From the NCBI RefSeq assembly GCF_029227915.1, contig NC_079876.1:2234001-2298000 (forward strand): DNA of 64,000 nt, written 5' to 3'. The notes under the pieces were generated by a model that did not search any database, was not told the origin of the DNA, and saw nothing but the letters and a program-made list of their open reading frames with translations. The translations under genes and the position numbers were made by a program. Shown one piece after another: positions 36,704-50,474 of this stretch; the stretch's first letter is position 1; every line of letters starts with the position of its first letter. This DNA is from Hydractinia symbiolongicarpus (Eukaryota > Cnidaria > Hydrozoa > Anthoathecata > Hydractiniidae).

Positions 36704-39700
36704 CGGGCTTGGCCCGTATAGTCAAAAGTATACAAAGAAAGTACCCAGGGAGTAAACTCATTTCCCGAACGATTTTTTAAATTATTTTTTCACCACTAAA
36801 ACGCATGAGACTTGGAGTTTTCAAAAATGTTTTCATTTTTGATGAGACGCTGAATAAAAGAAGTTTAATCGCCGGCAAACGAAAACCCGCGATTTCCCGT
36901 AAATCCGGGGCTTGGCCCGTATAGTCGAATGTATACAAAGAAAGTACCCAGGGAGTAAACTCATTTCCCGAACGATTTTTTAAATTTTTTTTTCACCACT
37001 AATACGCATGAGACTTGTAGTTTTCAAAAATGTCTTCATTTTTGATGAGACGCTTAATGAAAGAGGTTTAATCGCCGGAAAACGAAAACCCGCGATTTCC
37101 CGTAAATCCCAGCTTGGCCCGTATAGTCAAAAGTATACAAAGAAAGTACCCAGGGAGTAAACTCATTTCCCGAACGATTTTTTAAATTACTTTTTCACCA
37201 CTAATACGCATGAGACTTGTAGTTTTCAAAAATGTCTTTATTTTTGATGAGACGCTTAATGAAAGAGGTTTAATCGCCGGAAAACGAAAACCCGCGATTT
37301 CCCGTAAATCCCGGGCTTGGCCCGTATAGTCGAATGTATACAAAGAAAGTACCCTGTGAGTAAACGCATTTCCAGAACGATTTTTTAAATTATTTTTTCA
37401 CCACTAAAACGCATAAGACTTGTAGTTTTTAAAAATGTTTTCATTTTTGATGAGACGCTGAATAAAAGAAGTTTAATCGCCGGCAAACGAAAACCCGCGA
37501 TTTCCCGTAAATCCCAGCTTGGCCCGTATAGTCAAAAGTATACAAAGAAAGTACCCAGGGAGTAAACTCATTTCCCGATCGATTTTTTAAATTACTTTTT
37601 CACCACTAATACGCATGAGACTTGTAGTTTTCAAAAATGTTTTTATTTTTGATGAGACGCTTAATGAAAGAGGTTTAATCGCCGGAAAACGAAAACCCGC
37701 GATTTCCCGTAAATCCCGGGCTTGGCCCGTATAGTCGAATGTATACAAAGAAAGTACCCTGTGAGTAAACTCATTTCCAGAACGATTTTTCAAATTATTT
37801 TTTCACCACTAAAACGCATAAGACTTGTAGTTTTTAAAAATGTTTTCATTTTTGATGAGACGCTGAATAAAAGAAATTTAATCGCCGGCAAACGAAAACC
37901 CGCGATTTCCCGTAAATCCCGGCTTGGCCCGTATAGTCAAAAGTATACAAAGAAAGTACCCAGGGAGTAAACTCATTTCCCGAACGATTTTTTAAATTAT
38001 TTTTTCACCACTAAAACGCATGAGACTTGGAGTTTTCAAAAATGTTTTCATTTTTGATGAGACGCTGAATAAAAGAAGTTTAATCGCCGGCAAACGAAAA
38101 CCCGCGATTTCCCGTAAATCCCGGCTTGGCCCGTATAGTCAAAAGTATACAAAGAAAGTACCCAGGGAGTAAACTCATTTCCCGAACGATTTTTTAAATT
38201 ATTTTTTCACCACTAAAACGCATGAGACTTGGAGTTTTCAAAAATGTTTTCATTTTTGATGAGACGCTGAATAAAAGAAGTTTAATCGCCGGCAAACGAA
38301 AACCCGCGATTTCCCGTAAATCCGGGGCTTGGCCCGTATAGTCGAATGTATACAAAGAAAGTACCCAGGGAGTAAACTCATTTACCGAACGATTTTTTAA
38401 ATTTTTTTTTCACCACTAATACGCATGAGACTTGTAGTTTTCAAAAATGTCTTCATTTTTGATGAGACGCTTAATGAAAGAGGTTTAATCGCCGGAAAAC
38501 GAAAACCCGCGATTTCCCGTAAATCCCAGCTTGGCCCGTATAGTCAAAAGTATACAAAGAAAGTACCCAGGGAGTAAACTCATTTCCCGAACGATTTTTT
38601 AAATTATTTTTTCACCACTAAAACGCATGAGACTTGGAGTTTTCAAAAATGTTTTCATTTTTGATGAGACGCTGAATAAAAGAAGTTTAATCGCCGGCAA
38701 ACGAAAACCCGCGATTTCCCGTAAATCCGGGGCTTGGCCCGTATAGTCGAATGTATACAAAGAAAGTACCCTGTGAGTAAACTCATTTCCAGAACGATTT
38801 TTCAAATTATTTTTTCACCACTAAAACGCATAAGACTTGTAGTTTTTAAAAATGTTTTCATTTTTGATGAGACGCTGAATAAAAGAAGTTTAATCGCCGG
38901 CAAACGAAAACCCGCGATTTCCCGTAAATCCCGGCTTGGCCCGTATAGTCAAAAGTATACAAAGAAAGTACCCAGGGAGTAAACTCATTTCCCGAACGAT
39001 TTTTTAAATTATTTTTTCACCACTAAAACGCATGAGACTTGTAGTTTTCAAAAATGTTTTCATTTTTGATGAGACGCTGAATAAAAGAAGTTTAATCGCC
39101 GGCAAACGAAAACCCGCGATTTCCCGTAAATCCCGGGCTTGGCCCGCATAGTCAAAAGTATACAAAGAAAGTACCCAGGGAGTAAACTCATTTCCCGAAC
39201 GATTTTTTAAATTATTTTTTCACCACTAAAACGCATGAGACTTGTAGTTTTCAAAAATGTCTTCATTTTTGATGAGACGCTTAATGAAAGAGGTTTAATC
39301 GCCGGAAAACGAAAACCCGCGATTTCCCGTAAATCCCAGCTTGGCCCGTATAGTCAAAAGTATACAAAGAAAGTACCCAGGGAGTAAACTCATTTCCCGA
39401 ACGATTTTTTAAATTACTTTTTCACCACTAATACGCATGAGACTTGTAGTTTTCAAAAATGTCTTCATTTTTGATGAGACGCTTAATGAAAGAGGTTTAA
39501 TCGCCGGAAAACGAAAACCCGCGATTTCCCGTAAATCCCGGGCTTGGCCCGTATAGTCGAATGTATACAAAGAAAGTACCCTGTGAGTAAACGCATTTCC
39601 AGAACGATTTTTTAAATTATTTTTTCACCACTAAAACGCATAAGACTTGTAGTTTTTAAAAATGTTTTCATTCTTGATGAGACGCTGAATAAAAGAAGTT

Positions 39701-41964
39701 TAATCGCCGGCAAACGAAAACCCGCGATTTCCCGTAAATCCCAGCTTGGCCCGTATAGTCAAAAGTATACAAAGAAAGTACCCAGGGAGTAAACTCATTT
39801 CCCGAACGATTTTTTAAATTACTTTTTCACCACTAATACGCATGAGACTTTTAGTTTTCAAAAATGTTTTTATTTTTGATGAGACGCTTAATGAAAGAGG
39901 TTTAATCGCCGGAAAACGAAAACCCGCGATTTCCCGTAAATCCCGGGCTTGGCCCGTATAGTCGAATGTATACAAAGAAAGTACCCTGTGAGTAAACTCA
40001 TTTCCAGAACGATTTTTCAAATTATTTTTTCACCACTAAAACGCATAAGACTTGTAGTTATTAAAAATGTTTTCATTTTTGATGAGACGCTGAATAAAAG
40101 AAGTTTAATCGCCGGCAAACGAAAACCCGCGATTTCCCGTAAATCCCGGCTTGGCCCGTATAGTCAAAAGTATACAAAGAAAGTACCCAGGGAGTAAACT
40201 CATTTCCCGAACGATTTTTTAAATTATTTTTTCACCACTAAAACGCATGAGACTTGTAGTTTTCAAAAATGTTTTCATTTTTGATGAGACGCTGAATAAA
40301 AGAAGTTTAATCGCCGGCAAACGAAAACCCGCGATTTCCCGTAAATCCCGGGCGTGGCACGTATAGTCGAAGGTATACAAAGAAAGTACCCAGGGAGTAA
40401 ACTCATTTCCCGAACGATTTTTTAAATTATTTTTTCACCACTAAAACGCATGAGACTTGTAGTTTTCAAAAATGTTTTCATTTTTGATGAGACGCTGAAT
40501 AAAAGCAGTTTAATCGCCGGCAAACGAAAACCTGCGATTTCCCTAAATCCCGGACTCGGCACGTATAGTCAAAAGTACACAAAGAAAGTACCCAGGGAGT
40601 AAACTCATTTCCAGAACGATTTTTTAAATTATTTTTTCACCACTAAAACGCATAAGACTTGTAGTTTTTAAAAATGTTTTCATTTTTGATGAGACGCTGA
40701 ATAAAAGAAGTTTAATCGCCGGCAAACGAAAACCCGCGATTTCCCGTAAATCCCGACTTGGCCCGTATAGTCAAAAGTATACAAAGAAAGTACCCAGGGA
40801 GTAAACTCAATTCCCGCACGATTTTTTAAATTATTTTTTCACTACTAAAACGCATGAGACTTGTAGTTTTCAAAAATGTTTTCATTTTTGATGAGACGCT
40901 GAATAAAAGAAGTTTAATCGCCGGCAAACGAAAACCCGCGATTTCCCGTAAATCCGGGGCTTGGCCCGTATAGTCGAATGTATACAAAGAAAGTACCCAG
41001 GGAGTAAACTCATTTCCCGAACGATTTTTTAAATTTTTTTTCACCACTAATACGCATGAGACTTGTAGTTTTCAAAAATGTCTTCATTTTTGATGAGACG
41101 CTTAATGAAAGAGGTTTAATCGCCGGAAAACGAAAACCCGCGATTTCCCGTAAATCCCGGGCTTGGCCCGTATAGTCGAATGTATACAAAGAAAGTACCC
41201 TGTGAGTAAACTGATTTCCAGAACGATTTTTTAAATTATTTTTTCACCACTAAAACGCATAAGACTTGTAGTTTTTAAAAATGTTTTCATTTTTGATGAG
41301 ACGCAGAATAAAAGAAGTTTAATCGCCGGCAAACGAAAACCCGCGATTTCCCGTAAATCCCGACTTGGCCCGTATAGTCAAAAGTATACAAAGAAAGTAC
41401 CCAGGGAGTAAACTCAATTCCCGCACGATTTTTTAAATTATTTTTTCACTACTAAAACGCATGAGACTTGTAGTTTTCAAAAATGTTTTCATTTTTGATG
41501 AGACGCTGAATAAAAGAAGTTTAATCGCCGGCAAACGAAAACCCGCGATTTCCCGTAAATCCGGGGCTTGGCCCGTATAGTCGAATGTATACAAAGAAAG
41601 TACCCAGGGAGTAAACTCATTTCCCGAACGATTTTTTAAATTTTTTTTTCACCACTAATACGCATGAGACTTGTAGTTTTCAAAAATGTCTTCATTTTTG
41701 ATGAGACGCTTAATGAAAGAGGTTTAATCGCCGGAAAACGAAAACCCGCGATTTCCCGTAAATCCCGGGCTTGGCCCGTATAGTCGAATGTATACAAAGA
41801 AAGTACCCTGTGAGTAAACTGATTTCCAGAACGATTTTTTAAATTATTTTTTCACCACTAAAACGCATAAGACTTGTAGTTTTTAAAAATGTTTTCATTT
41901 TTGATGAGACGCAGAATAAAAGAAGTTTAATCGCCGGCAAACGAAAACCCGCGATTTCCCGTAA

Positions 41965-43500
41965 ATCCCGGCTTGGCCCGTATAGTCAAAAGTATACAAA
42001 GAAAGTACCCAGGGAGTAAACTCATTTCCAGAAGGATTTTTTAAATTATTTTTTCACCACTAAAACGCATAAGACTTGTAGTTTTTAAAAATGTTTTCAT
42101 TTTTGATGAGACGCTGAATAAAAGAAGTTTAATCGCCGGCAAACGAAAACCCGCGATTTCCCGTAAATCCCGGGCTTGGCCCGCATAGTCAAAAGTATAC
42201 AAAGAAAGTACCCAGGGAGTAAACTCATTTCCCGAACGATTTTTTAAATTATTTTTTCACCACTAAAACGCATGAGACTTGGAGTTTTCAAAAATGTTTT
42301 CATTTTTGATGAGACGCTGGATAAAAGAAGTTTAATCGCCGGCAAACGAAAACCCGCGATTTCCCGTAAATCCCGGGCTTGGCCCGTATAGTCAAAAGTA
42401 TACAAAGAAAGTACCCAGGGAGTAAACTCATTTCCCGAACGATTTTTTAAATTATTTTTTCACCACTAAAACGCATGAGACTTGTAGTTTTCAAAAATGT
42501 TTTCATTTTTGATGAGACGCTGAATAAAAGAAGTTTAATCGCCGGCAAACGAAAACCCGCGATTTCCCGTAAATCCCGGGCGTGGCACGTATAGTCGAAT
42601 GTATACAAAGAAAGTACCCAGGGAGTAAACTCATTTCCCGAACGATTTTTTAAATTATTTTTTCACCACTAAAACGCATGAGACTTGTAGTTTTCAAAAA
42701 TATTTTCATTTTTGATGAGACGCTGAATAAAAGCAGTTTAATCGCCGGCAAACGAAAACCTGCGATTTCCCTAAATCCCGGACTCGGCACGTATAGTCAA
42801 AAGTACACAAAGAAAGTACCCAGGGAGTAAACTCATTTCCAGAACGATTTTTTAAATTATTTTTTCACCACTAAAACGCATAAGATTTGTAGTTTTTAAA
42901 AATGTTTTCATTTTTGATGAGACGCTGAATAAAAGAAGTTTAATCGCCGGCAAACGAAAACCCGCAATTTCCCGTAAATCCCGACTTGGCCCGTATAGTC
43001 AAAAGTATACAAAGAAAGTACCCAGGGAGTAAACTCAATTCCCGCACGATTTTTTAAATTATTTTTTCACTACTAAAACGCATGAGACTTGTAGTTTTCA
43101 AAAATGTTTTCATTTTTGATGAGACGCTGAATAAAAGAAGTTTAATCGCCGGCAAACGAAAACCCGCGATTTCCCGTAAATCCGGGGCTTGGCTCGTATA
43201 GTCGAATGTATACAAAGAAAGTACCCAGGGAGTAAACTCATTTCCCGAACGATTTTTTAAATTTTTTTTTCACCACTAATACGCATGAGACTTGTAGTTT
43301 TCAAAAATGTCTTCATTTTTGATGAGACGCTTAATGAAAGAGGTTTAATCGCCGGAAAACGAAAACCCGCGATTTCCCGTAAATCCCGGGCTTGGCCCGT
43401 ATAGTCGAATGTATACAAAGAAAGTACCCTGTGAGTAAACTCATTTCCAGAACGATTTTTTAAATTATTTTTTCACCACTAAAACGCATAAGACTTGTAG
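41965..43500. repeat. Satellite block duplicated at 8502-bp (42-monomer) distance
   Basis: This stretch matches about 50467-52002. Linked variants such as ggcccgcatag (ccgcatag at 42181 and 50683), gctggataaaag (about 42317 and 50819) and agtacacaaag keep the same order and spacing. The offset is 42 monomers, so the copies are non-adjacent. That points to long-range duplication or to an older higher-order unit of about 8.5 kb. Confidence 0.72.
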
Positions 43501-45984
43501 TTTTTCAAAATGTTTTCATTTTTGATGAGACGCTGAATAAAAGCAGTTTAATCGCCGGCAAACGAAAACCTGCGATTTCCCTAAATCCCGGACTCGGCAC
43601 GTATAGTCGAATGTATACAAAGAAAGTACCCTGTGAGTAAACTCATTTCCAGAACGATTTTTTAAATTATTTTTTCACCACTAAAACGCATAAGACTTGT
43701 AGTTTTTAAAAATGTTTTCATTTTTGATGAGACGCAGAATAAAAGCAGTTTAATCGCCGGCAAACGAAAACCCGCGATTTCCCGTAAATCCCGGCTTGGC
43801 CCGTATAGTCAAAAGTATACAAAGAAAGTACCCAGGGAGTAAACTCATTTCCCGAACGATTTTTTAAATTATTTTTTCACCACTAAAACGCATGAGACTT
43901 GTAGTTTTTAAAAATGTTTTCATTTTTGATGAGACGCTGAATAAAAGCAGTTTAATCGCCGGCAAACGAAAACCTGCGATTTCCCTAAATCCCGGACTCG
44001 GCACGTATAGTCAAAAGTATACAAAGAAAGTACCCAGGGAGTAAACTCATTTCCAGAACGATTTTTTAAATTATTTTTTCACCACTAAAACGCATAAGAC
44101 TTGTAGTTTTTAAAAATGTTTTCATTTTTGATGAGACGCTGAATAAAAGAAGTTTAATCGCCGGCAAACGAAAACCCGCGATTTCCCGTAAATCCCGGGC
44201 TTGGCCCGTATAGTTAAAAGTATACAAAGAAAGTACCCAGGGAGTAAACTCATTTCCCGAACGATTTTTTAAATTACTTTTTCACCACTAATACGCATGA
44301 GACTTGTAGTTTTTAAAAATGTTTTCATTTTTGATGAGACGCTGAATAAAAGAAGTTTAATCGCCGGCAAACGAAAACCCGCGATTTCCCGTAAATCCCG
44401 ACTTGGCCCGTATAGTCAAAAGTATACAAAGAAAGTACCCAGGGAGTAAACTCAATTCCCGCACGATTTTTTAAATTATTTTTTCACTACTAAAACGCAT
44501 GAGACTTGTAGTTTTCAAAAATGTTTTCATTTTTGATGAGACGCTGAATAAAAGAAGTTTAATCGCCGGCAAACGAAAACCCGCGATTTCCCGTAAATCC
44601 CGGGCGTGGCACGTATAGTCGAATGTATACAAAGAAAGTACCCAGGGAGTAAACTCATTTCCCGAACGATTTTTTAAATTATTTTTTCACCACTAAAACG
44701 CATGAGACTTGTAGTTTTCAAAAATATTTTCATTTTTGATGAGACGCTGAATAAAAGCAGTTTAATCGCCGGCAAACGAAAACCTGCGATTTCCCTAAAT
44801 CCCGGACTCGGCACGTATATTCAAAAGTACACAAAGAAAGTACCCAGGGAGTAAACTCATTTCCAGAACGATTTTTTAAATTATTTTTTCACCACTAAAA
44901 CGCATAAGATTTGTAGTTTTTAAAAATGTTTTCATTTTTGATGAGACGCTGAATAAAAGAAGTTTAATCGCCGGCAAACGAAAACCCGCAATTTCCCGTA
45001 AATCCCGACTTGGCCCGTATAGTCAAAAGTATACAAAGAAAGTACCCAGGGAGTAAACTCAATTCCCGCACGATTTTTTAAATTATTTTTTCACTACTAA
45101 AACGCATGAGACTTGTAGTTTTCAAAAATGTTTTCATTTTTGATGAGACGCTGAATAAAAGAAGTTTAATCGCCGGCAAACGAAAACCCGCGATTTCCCG
45201 TAAATCCGGGGCTTGGCTCGTATAGTCGAATGTATACAAAGAAAGTACCCAGGGAGTAAACTCATTTCCCGAACGATTTTTTAAATTTTTTTTTCACCAC
45301 TAATACGCATGCGACTTGTAGTTTTCAAAAATGTCTTCATTTTTGATGAGACGCTTAATGAAAGAGGTTTAATCGCCGGAAAACGAAAACCCGCGATTTC
45401 CCGTAAATCCCGGGCTTGGCCCGTATAGTCGAATGTATACAAAGAAAGTACCCTGTGAGTAAACTCATTTCCAGAACGATTTTTTAAATTATTTTTTCAC
45501 CACTAAAACGCATAAGACTTGTAGTTTTTAAAAATGTTTTCATTTTTGATGAGACGCAGAATAAAAGCAGTTTAATCGCCGGCAAACGAAAACCCGCGAT
45601 TTCCCGTAAATCCCGGCTTGGCCCGTATAGTCAAAAGTATACAAAGAAAGTACCCAGGGAGTAAACTCATTTCCCGAACGATTTTTTAAATTATTTTTTC
45701 ACCACTAAAACGCATGAGACTTGTAGTTTTTAAAAATGTTGTCATTTTTGATGAGACGCTGAATAAAAGCAGTTTAATCGCGGGCAAACGAAAACCTGCG
45801 ATTTCCCTAAATCCCGGACTCGGCACGTATAGTCGAATGTATACAAAGAAAGTACCCTGTGAGTAAACTCATTTCCAGAACGATTTTTTAAATTATTTTT
45901 TCACCACTAAAACGCATAAGACTTGTAGTTTTTAAAAATGTTTTCATTTTTGATGAGACGCAGAATAAAAGCAGTTTAATCGCC

Positions 45985-48850
45985 GGCAAACGAAAACCCG
46001 CGATTTCCCGTAAATCCCGGCTTGGCCCGTATAGTCAAAAGTATACAAAGAAAGTACCCAGGGAGTAAACTCATTTCCCGAACGATTTTTTAAATTATTT
46101 TTTCACCACTAAAACGCATGAGACTTGTAGTTTTTAAAAATGTTTTCATTTTTGATGAGACGCTGAATAAAAGCAGTTTAATCGCCGGCAAACGAAAACC
46201 TGCGATTTCCCTAAATCCCGGACTCGGCACGTATAGTCAAAAGTATACAAAGAAAGTACCCAGGGAGTAAACTCATTTCCAGAACGATTTTTTAAATTAT
46301 TTTTTCACCACTAAAACGCATAAGACTTGTAGTTTTTAAAAATGTTTTCATTTTTGATGAGACGCTGAATAAAAGAAGTTTAATCGCCGGCAAACGAAAA
46401 CCCGCGATTTCCCGTAAATCCCGGGCTTGGCCCGTATAGTCAAAAGTATACAAAGAAAGTACCCAGGGAGTAAACTCATTTCCCGAACGATTTTTTAAAT
46501 TATTTTTTCACCACTAAAACGCATGAGACTTGGAGTTTTCAAAAATGTTTTCATTTTTGATGAGACGCTGAATAAAAGAAGTTTAATCGCCGGCAAACGA
46601 AAACCCGCGATTTCCCGTAAATCCCGGGCTTGGCCCGTATAGTTAAAAGTATACAAAGAAAGTACCCAGGGAGTAAACTCATTTCCCGAACGATTTTTTA
46701 AATTACTTTTTCACCACTAATACGCATGAGACTTGTAGTTTTCAAAAATGTTTTTATTTTTGATGAGACGCTTAATGAAAGAGGTTTAATCGCCGGAAAA
46801 CGAAAACCCGCGATTTCCCGTAAATCCCGGGCTTGGCCCGTATAGTCGAATGTATACAAAGAAAGTACCCTATGAGTAAACTCATTTCCAGAACGATTTT
46901 TTAAATTATTTTTTCACCACTAAAACGCATAAGACTTGTAGTTTTCAAAAATATTTTCATTTTTGATGAGACGCTGAATAAAAGCAGTTTAATCGCCGGC
47001 AAACGAAAACCTGCGATTTCCCTAAATCCCGGACTCGGCACGTATAGTCAAAAGTATACAAAGAAAGTACCCAGGGAGTAAACTCATTTCCCGAACGATT
47101 TTTTAAATTACTTTTTCACCACTAATACGCATGAGACTTGTAGTTTTCAAAAATGTTTTTATTTTTGATGAGACGCCTAATGAAAGAGGTTTAATCGCCG
47201 GCAAACGAAAACCTGCGACTTCCCTAAATCCCGGACTCGGCACGTATAGTCAAAAGTATACAAAGAAAGTACCCTGTGAGTAAACTCATTTCCAGAACGA
47301 TTTTTTAAATTATTTTTTCACCACTAAAACGCATAAGACTTGTAGTTTTTAAAAATGTTTTCATTTTTGATGAGACGCTGAATAAAAGAAGTTTAATCGC
47401 CGGCAAACGAAAACCCGCGATTTCCCGTAAATCCCGGCTTGGCCCGTATAGTCAAAAGTATACAAAGAAAGTACCCAGGGAGTAAACTCATTTCCCGAAC
47501 GATTTTTTAAATTATTTTTTCACCACTAAAACGCATGAGACTTGTAGTTTTTAAAAATGTTTTCATTTTTGATGAGACGCTGAATAAAAGCAGTTTAATC
47601 GCCGGCAAACGAAAACCTGCGATTTCCCTAAATCCCGGACTCGGCACGTATAGTCAAAAGTATACAAAGAAAGTACCCAGGGAGTAAACTCATTTCCAGA
47701 ACGATTTTTTAAATTATTTTTTCACCACTAAAACGCATAAGACTTGTAGTTTTTAAAAATGTTTTCATTTTTGATGAGACGCTGAATAAAAGAAGTTTAA
47801 TCGCCGGCAAACGAAAACCCGCGATTTCCCGTAAATCCCGGGCTTGGCCCGTATAGTCAAAAGTATACAAAAAAAGTACCCAGGGAGTAAACTCATTTCC
47901 CGAACGATTTTTTAAATTATTTTTTCACCACTAAAACGCATGAGACTTGGAGTTTTCAAAAATGTTTTCATTTTTGATGAGACGCTGAATAAAAGAAGTT
48001 TAATCGCCGGCAAACGAAAACCCGCGATTTCCCGTAAATCCCGGGCTTGGCCCGTATAGTTAAAAGTATACAAAGAAAGTACCCAGGGAGTAAACTCATT
48101 TCCCGAACGATTTTTTAAATTACTTTTTCACCACTAATACGCATGAGACTTGTAGTTTTCAAAAATGTTTTTATTTTTGATGAGACGCTTAATGAAAGAG
48201 GTTTAATCGCCGGAAAACGAAAACCCGCGATTTCCCGTAAATCCCGGGCTTGGCCCGTATAGTCGAATGTATACAAAGGAAGTACCCTATGAGTAAACTC
48301 ATTTCCAGAACGATTTTTTAAATTATTTTTTCACCACTAAAACGCATAAGACTTGTAGTTTTCAAAAATATTTTCATTTTTGATGAGACGCTGAATAAAA
48401 GCAGTTTAATCGCCGGCAAACGAAAACCTGCGATTTCCCTAAATCCCGGACTCGGCACGTATAGTCAAAAGTATACAAAGAAAGTACCCAGGGAGTAAAC
48501 TCATTTCCCGAACGATTTTTTAAATTACTTTTTCACCACTAATACGCATGAGACTTGTAGTTTTCAAAAATGTTTTTATTTTTGATGAGACGCTTAATGA
48601 AAGAGGTTTAATCGCCGGCAAACGAAAACCTGCGACTTCCCTAAATCCCGGACTCGGCACGTATAGTCAAAAGTATACAAAGAAAGTACCCTGTGAGTAA
48701 ACTCATTTCCAGAACGATTTTTTAAATTATTTTTTCACCACTAAAACGCATAAGACTTGTAGTTTTTAAAAATGTTTTCATTTTTGATGAGACGCTGAAT
48801 AAAAGAAGTTTAATCGCCGGCAAACGAAAACCCGCGATTTCCCGTAAATC
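45985..48850. repeat. Tandem pair of 1417-bp (7-monomer) higher-order units
   Basis: Copies at about 45985-47402 and 47402-48850. Shared variants at 1417 bp spacing include acttggagttttc (46531 and 47948, at the tgg), gtaccctatgag (46866 and 48283) and cctgcgacttccc. The second copy ends where ccggcttgg becomes ccagcttgg near 48852. Confidence 0.82.
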
Positions 48851-50474
48851 CCAGCTTGGCCCGTATAGTCAAAAGTATACAAAGAAAGTACCCAGGGAGT
48901 AAACTCATTTCCCGAACGATTTTTTAAATTACTTTTTCACCACTAATACGCATGAGACTTGTAGTTTTCAAAAATGTTTTTATTTTTGATGAGACGCTTA
49001 ATGAAAGAGGTTTAATCGCCGGAAAACGAAAACCCGCGATTTCCCGTAAATCCCGGGCTTGGCCCGTATAGTCGAATGTATACAAAGAAAGTACCCTGTG
49101 AGTAAACTCATTTCCAGAACGATTTTTCAAATTATTTTTTCACCACTAAAACGCATAAGACTTGTAGTTTTTAAAAATATTTTCATTTTTGATGAGACGC
49201 TGAATAAAAGAAGTTTAATCGCCGGCAAACGAAAACCCGCGATTTCCCGTAAATCCCGGCTTGGCCCGTATAGTCAAAAGTATACAAGGAAAGTACCCAG
49301 GGAGTAAACTCATTTCCCGAACGATTTTTTAAATTATTTTTTCACCACTAAAACGCATGAGACTTGTAGTTTTCAAAAATGTTTTCATTTTTGATGAGAC
49401 GCTGAATAAAAGAAGTTTAATCGCCGGCAAACGAAAACCCGCGATTTCCCGTAAATCCCGGGCGTGGCACGTATAGTCGAATGTATACAAAGAAAGTACC
49501 CAGGGAGTAAACTCATTTCCCGAACGATTTTTTAAATTATTTTTTCACCACTAAAACGCATGAGACTTGTAGTTTTCAAAAATGTTTTCATTTTTGATGA
49601 GACGCTGAATAAAAGCAGTTTAATCGCCGGCAAACGAAAACCTGCGATTTCCCTAAATCCCGGACTCGGCACGTATAGTCAAAAGTACACAAAGAAAGTA
49701 CCCAGGGAGTAAACTCATTTCCAGAACGATTTTTTAAATTATTTTTTCACCACTAAAACGCATAAGACTTGTAGTTTTTAAAAATGTTTTCATTTTTGAT
49801 GAGACGCTGAATAAAAGAAGTTTAATCGCCGGCAAACGAAAACCCGCGATTTCCCGTAAATCCCGACTTGGCCCGTATAGTCAAAAGTATACAAAGAAAG
49901 TACCCAGGGAGTAAACTCAATTCCCGCACGATTTTTTAAATTATTTTTTCACTACTAAAACGCATGAGACTTGTAGTTTTCAAAAATGTTTTCATTTTTG
50001 ATGAGACGCTGAATAAAAGAAGTTTAATCGCCGGCAAACGAAAACCCGCGATTTCCCGTAAATCCGGGGCTTGGCCCGTATAGTCGAATGTATACAAAGA
50101 AAGTACCCAGGGAGTAAACTCATTTCCCGAACGATTTTTTAAATTTTTTTTTCACCACTAATACGCATGAGACTTGTAGTTTTCAAAAATGTCTTCATTT
50201 TTGATGAGACGCTTAATGAAAGAGGTTTAATCGCCGGAAAACGAAAACCCGCGATTTCCCGTAAATCCCGGGCTTGGCCCGTATAGTCGAATGTATACAA
50301 AGAAAGTACCCTGTGAGTAAACTCATTTCCAGAACGATTTTTTTAATTATTTTTTCACCACTAAAACGCATAAGACTTGTAGTTTTTAAAAATGTTTTCA
50401 TTTTTGATGAGACGCAGAATAAAAGAAGTTTAATCGCCGGCAAACGAAAACCGCGATTTCCCGTAAATCCCGGC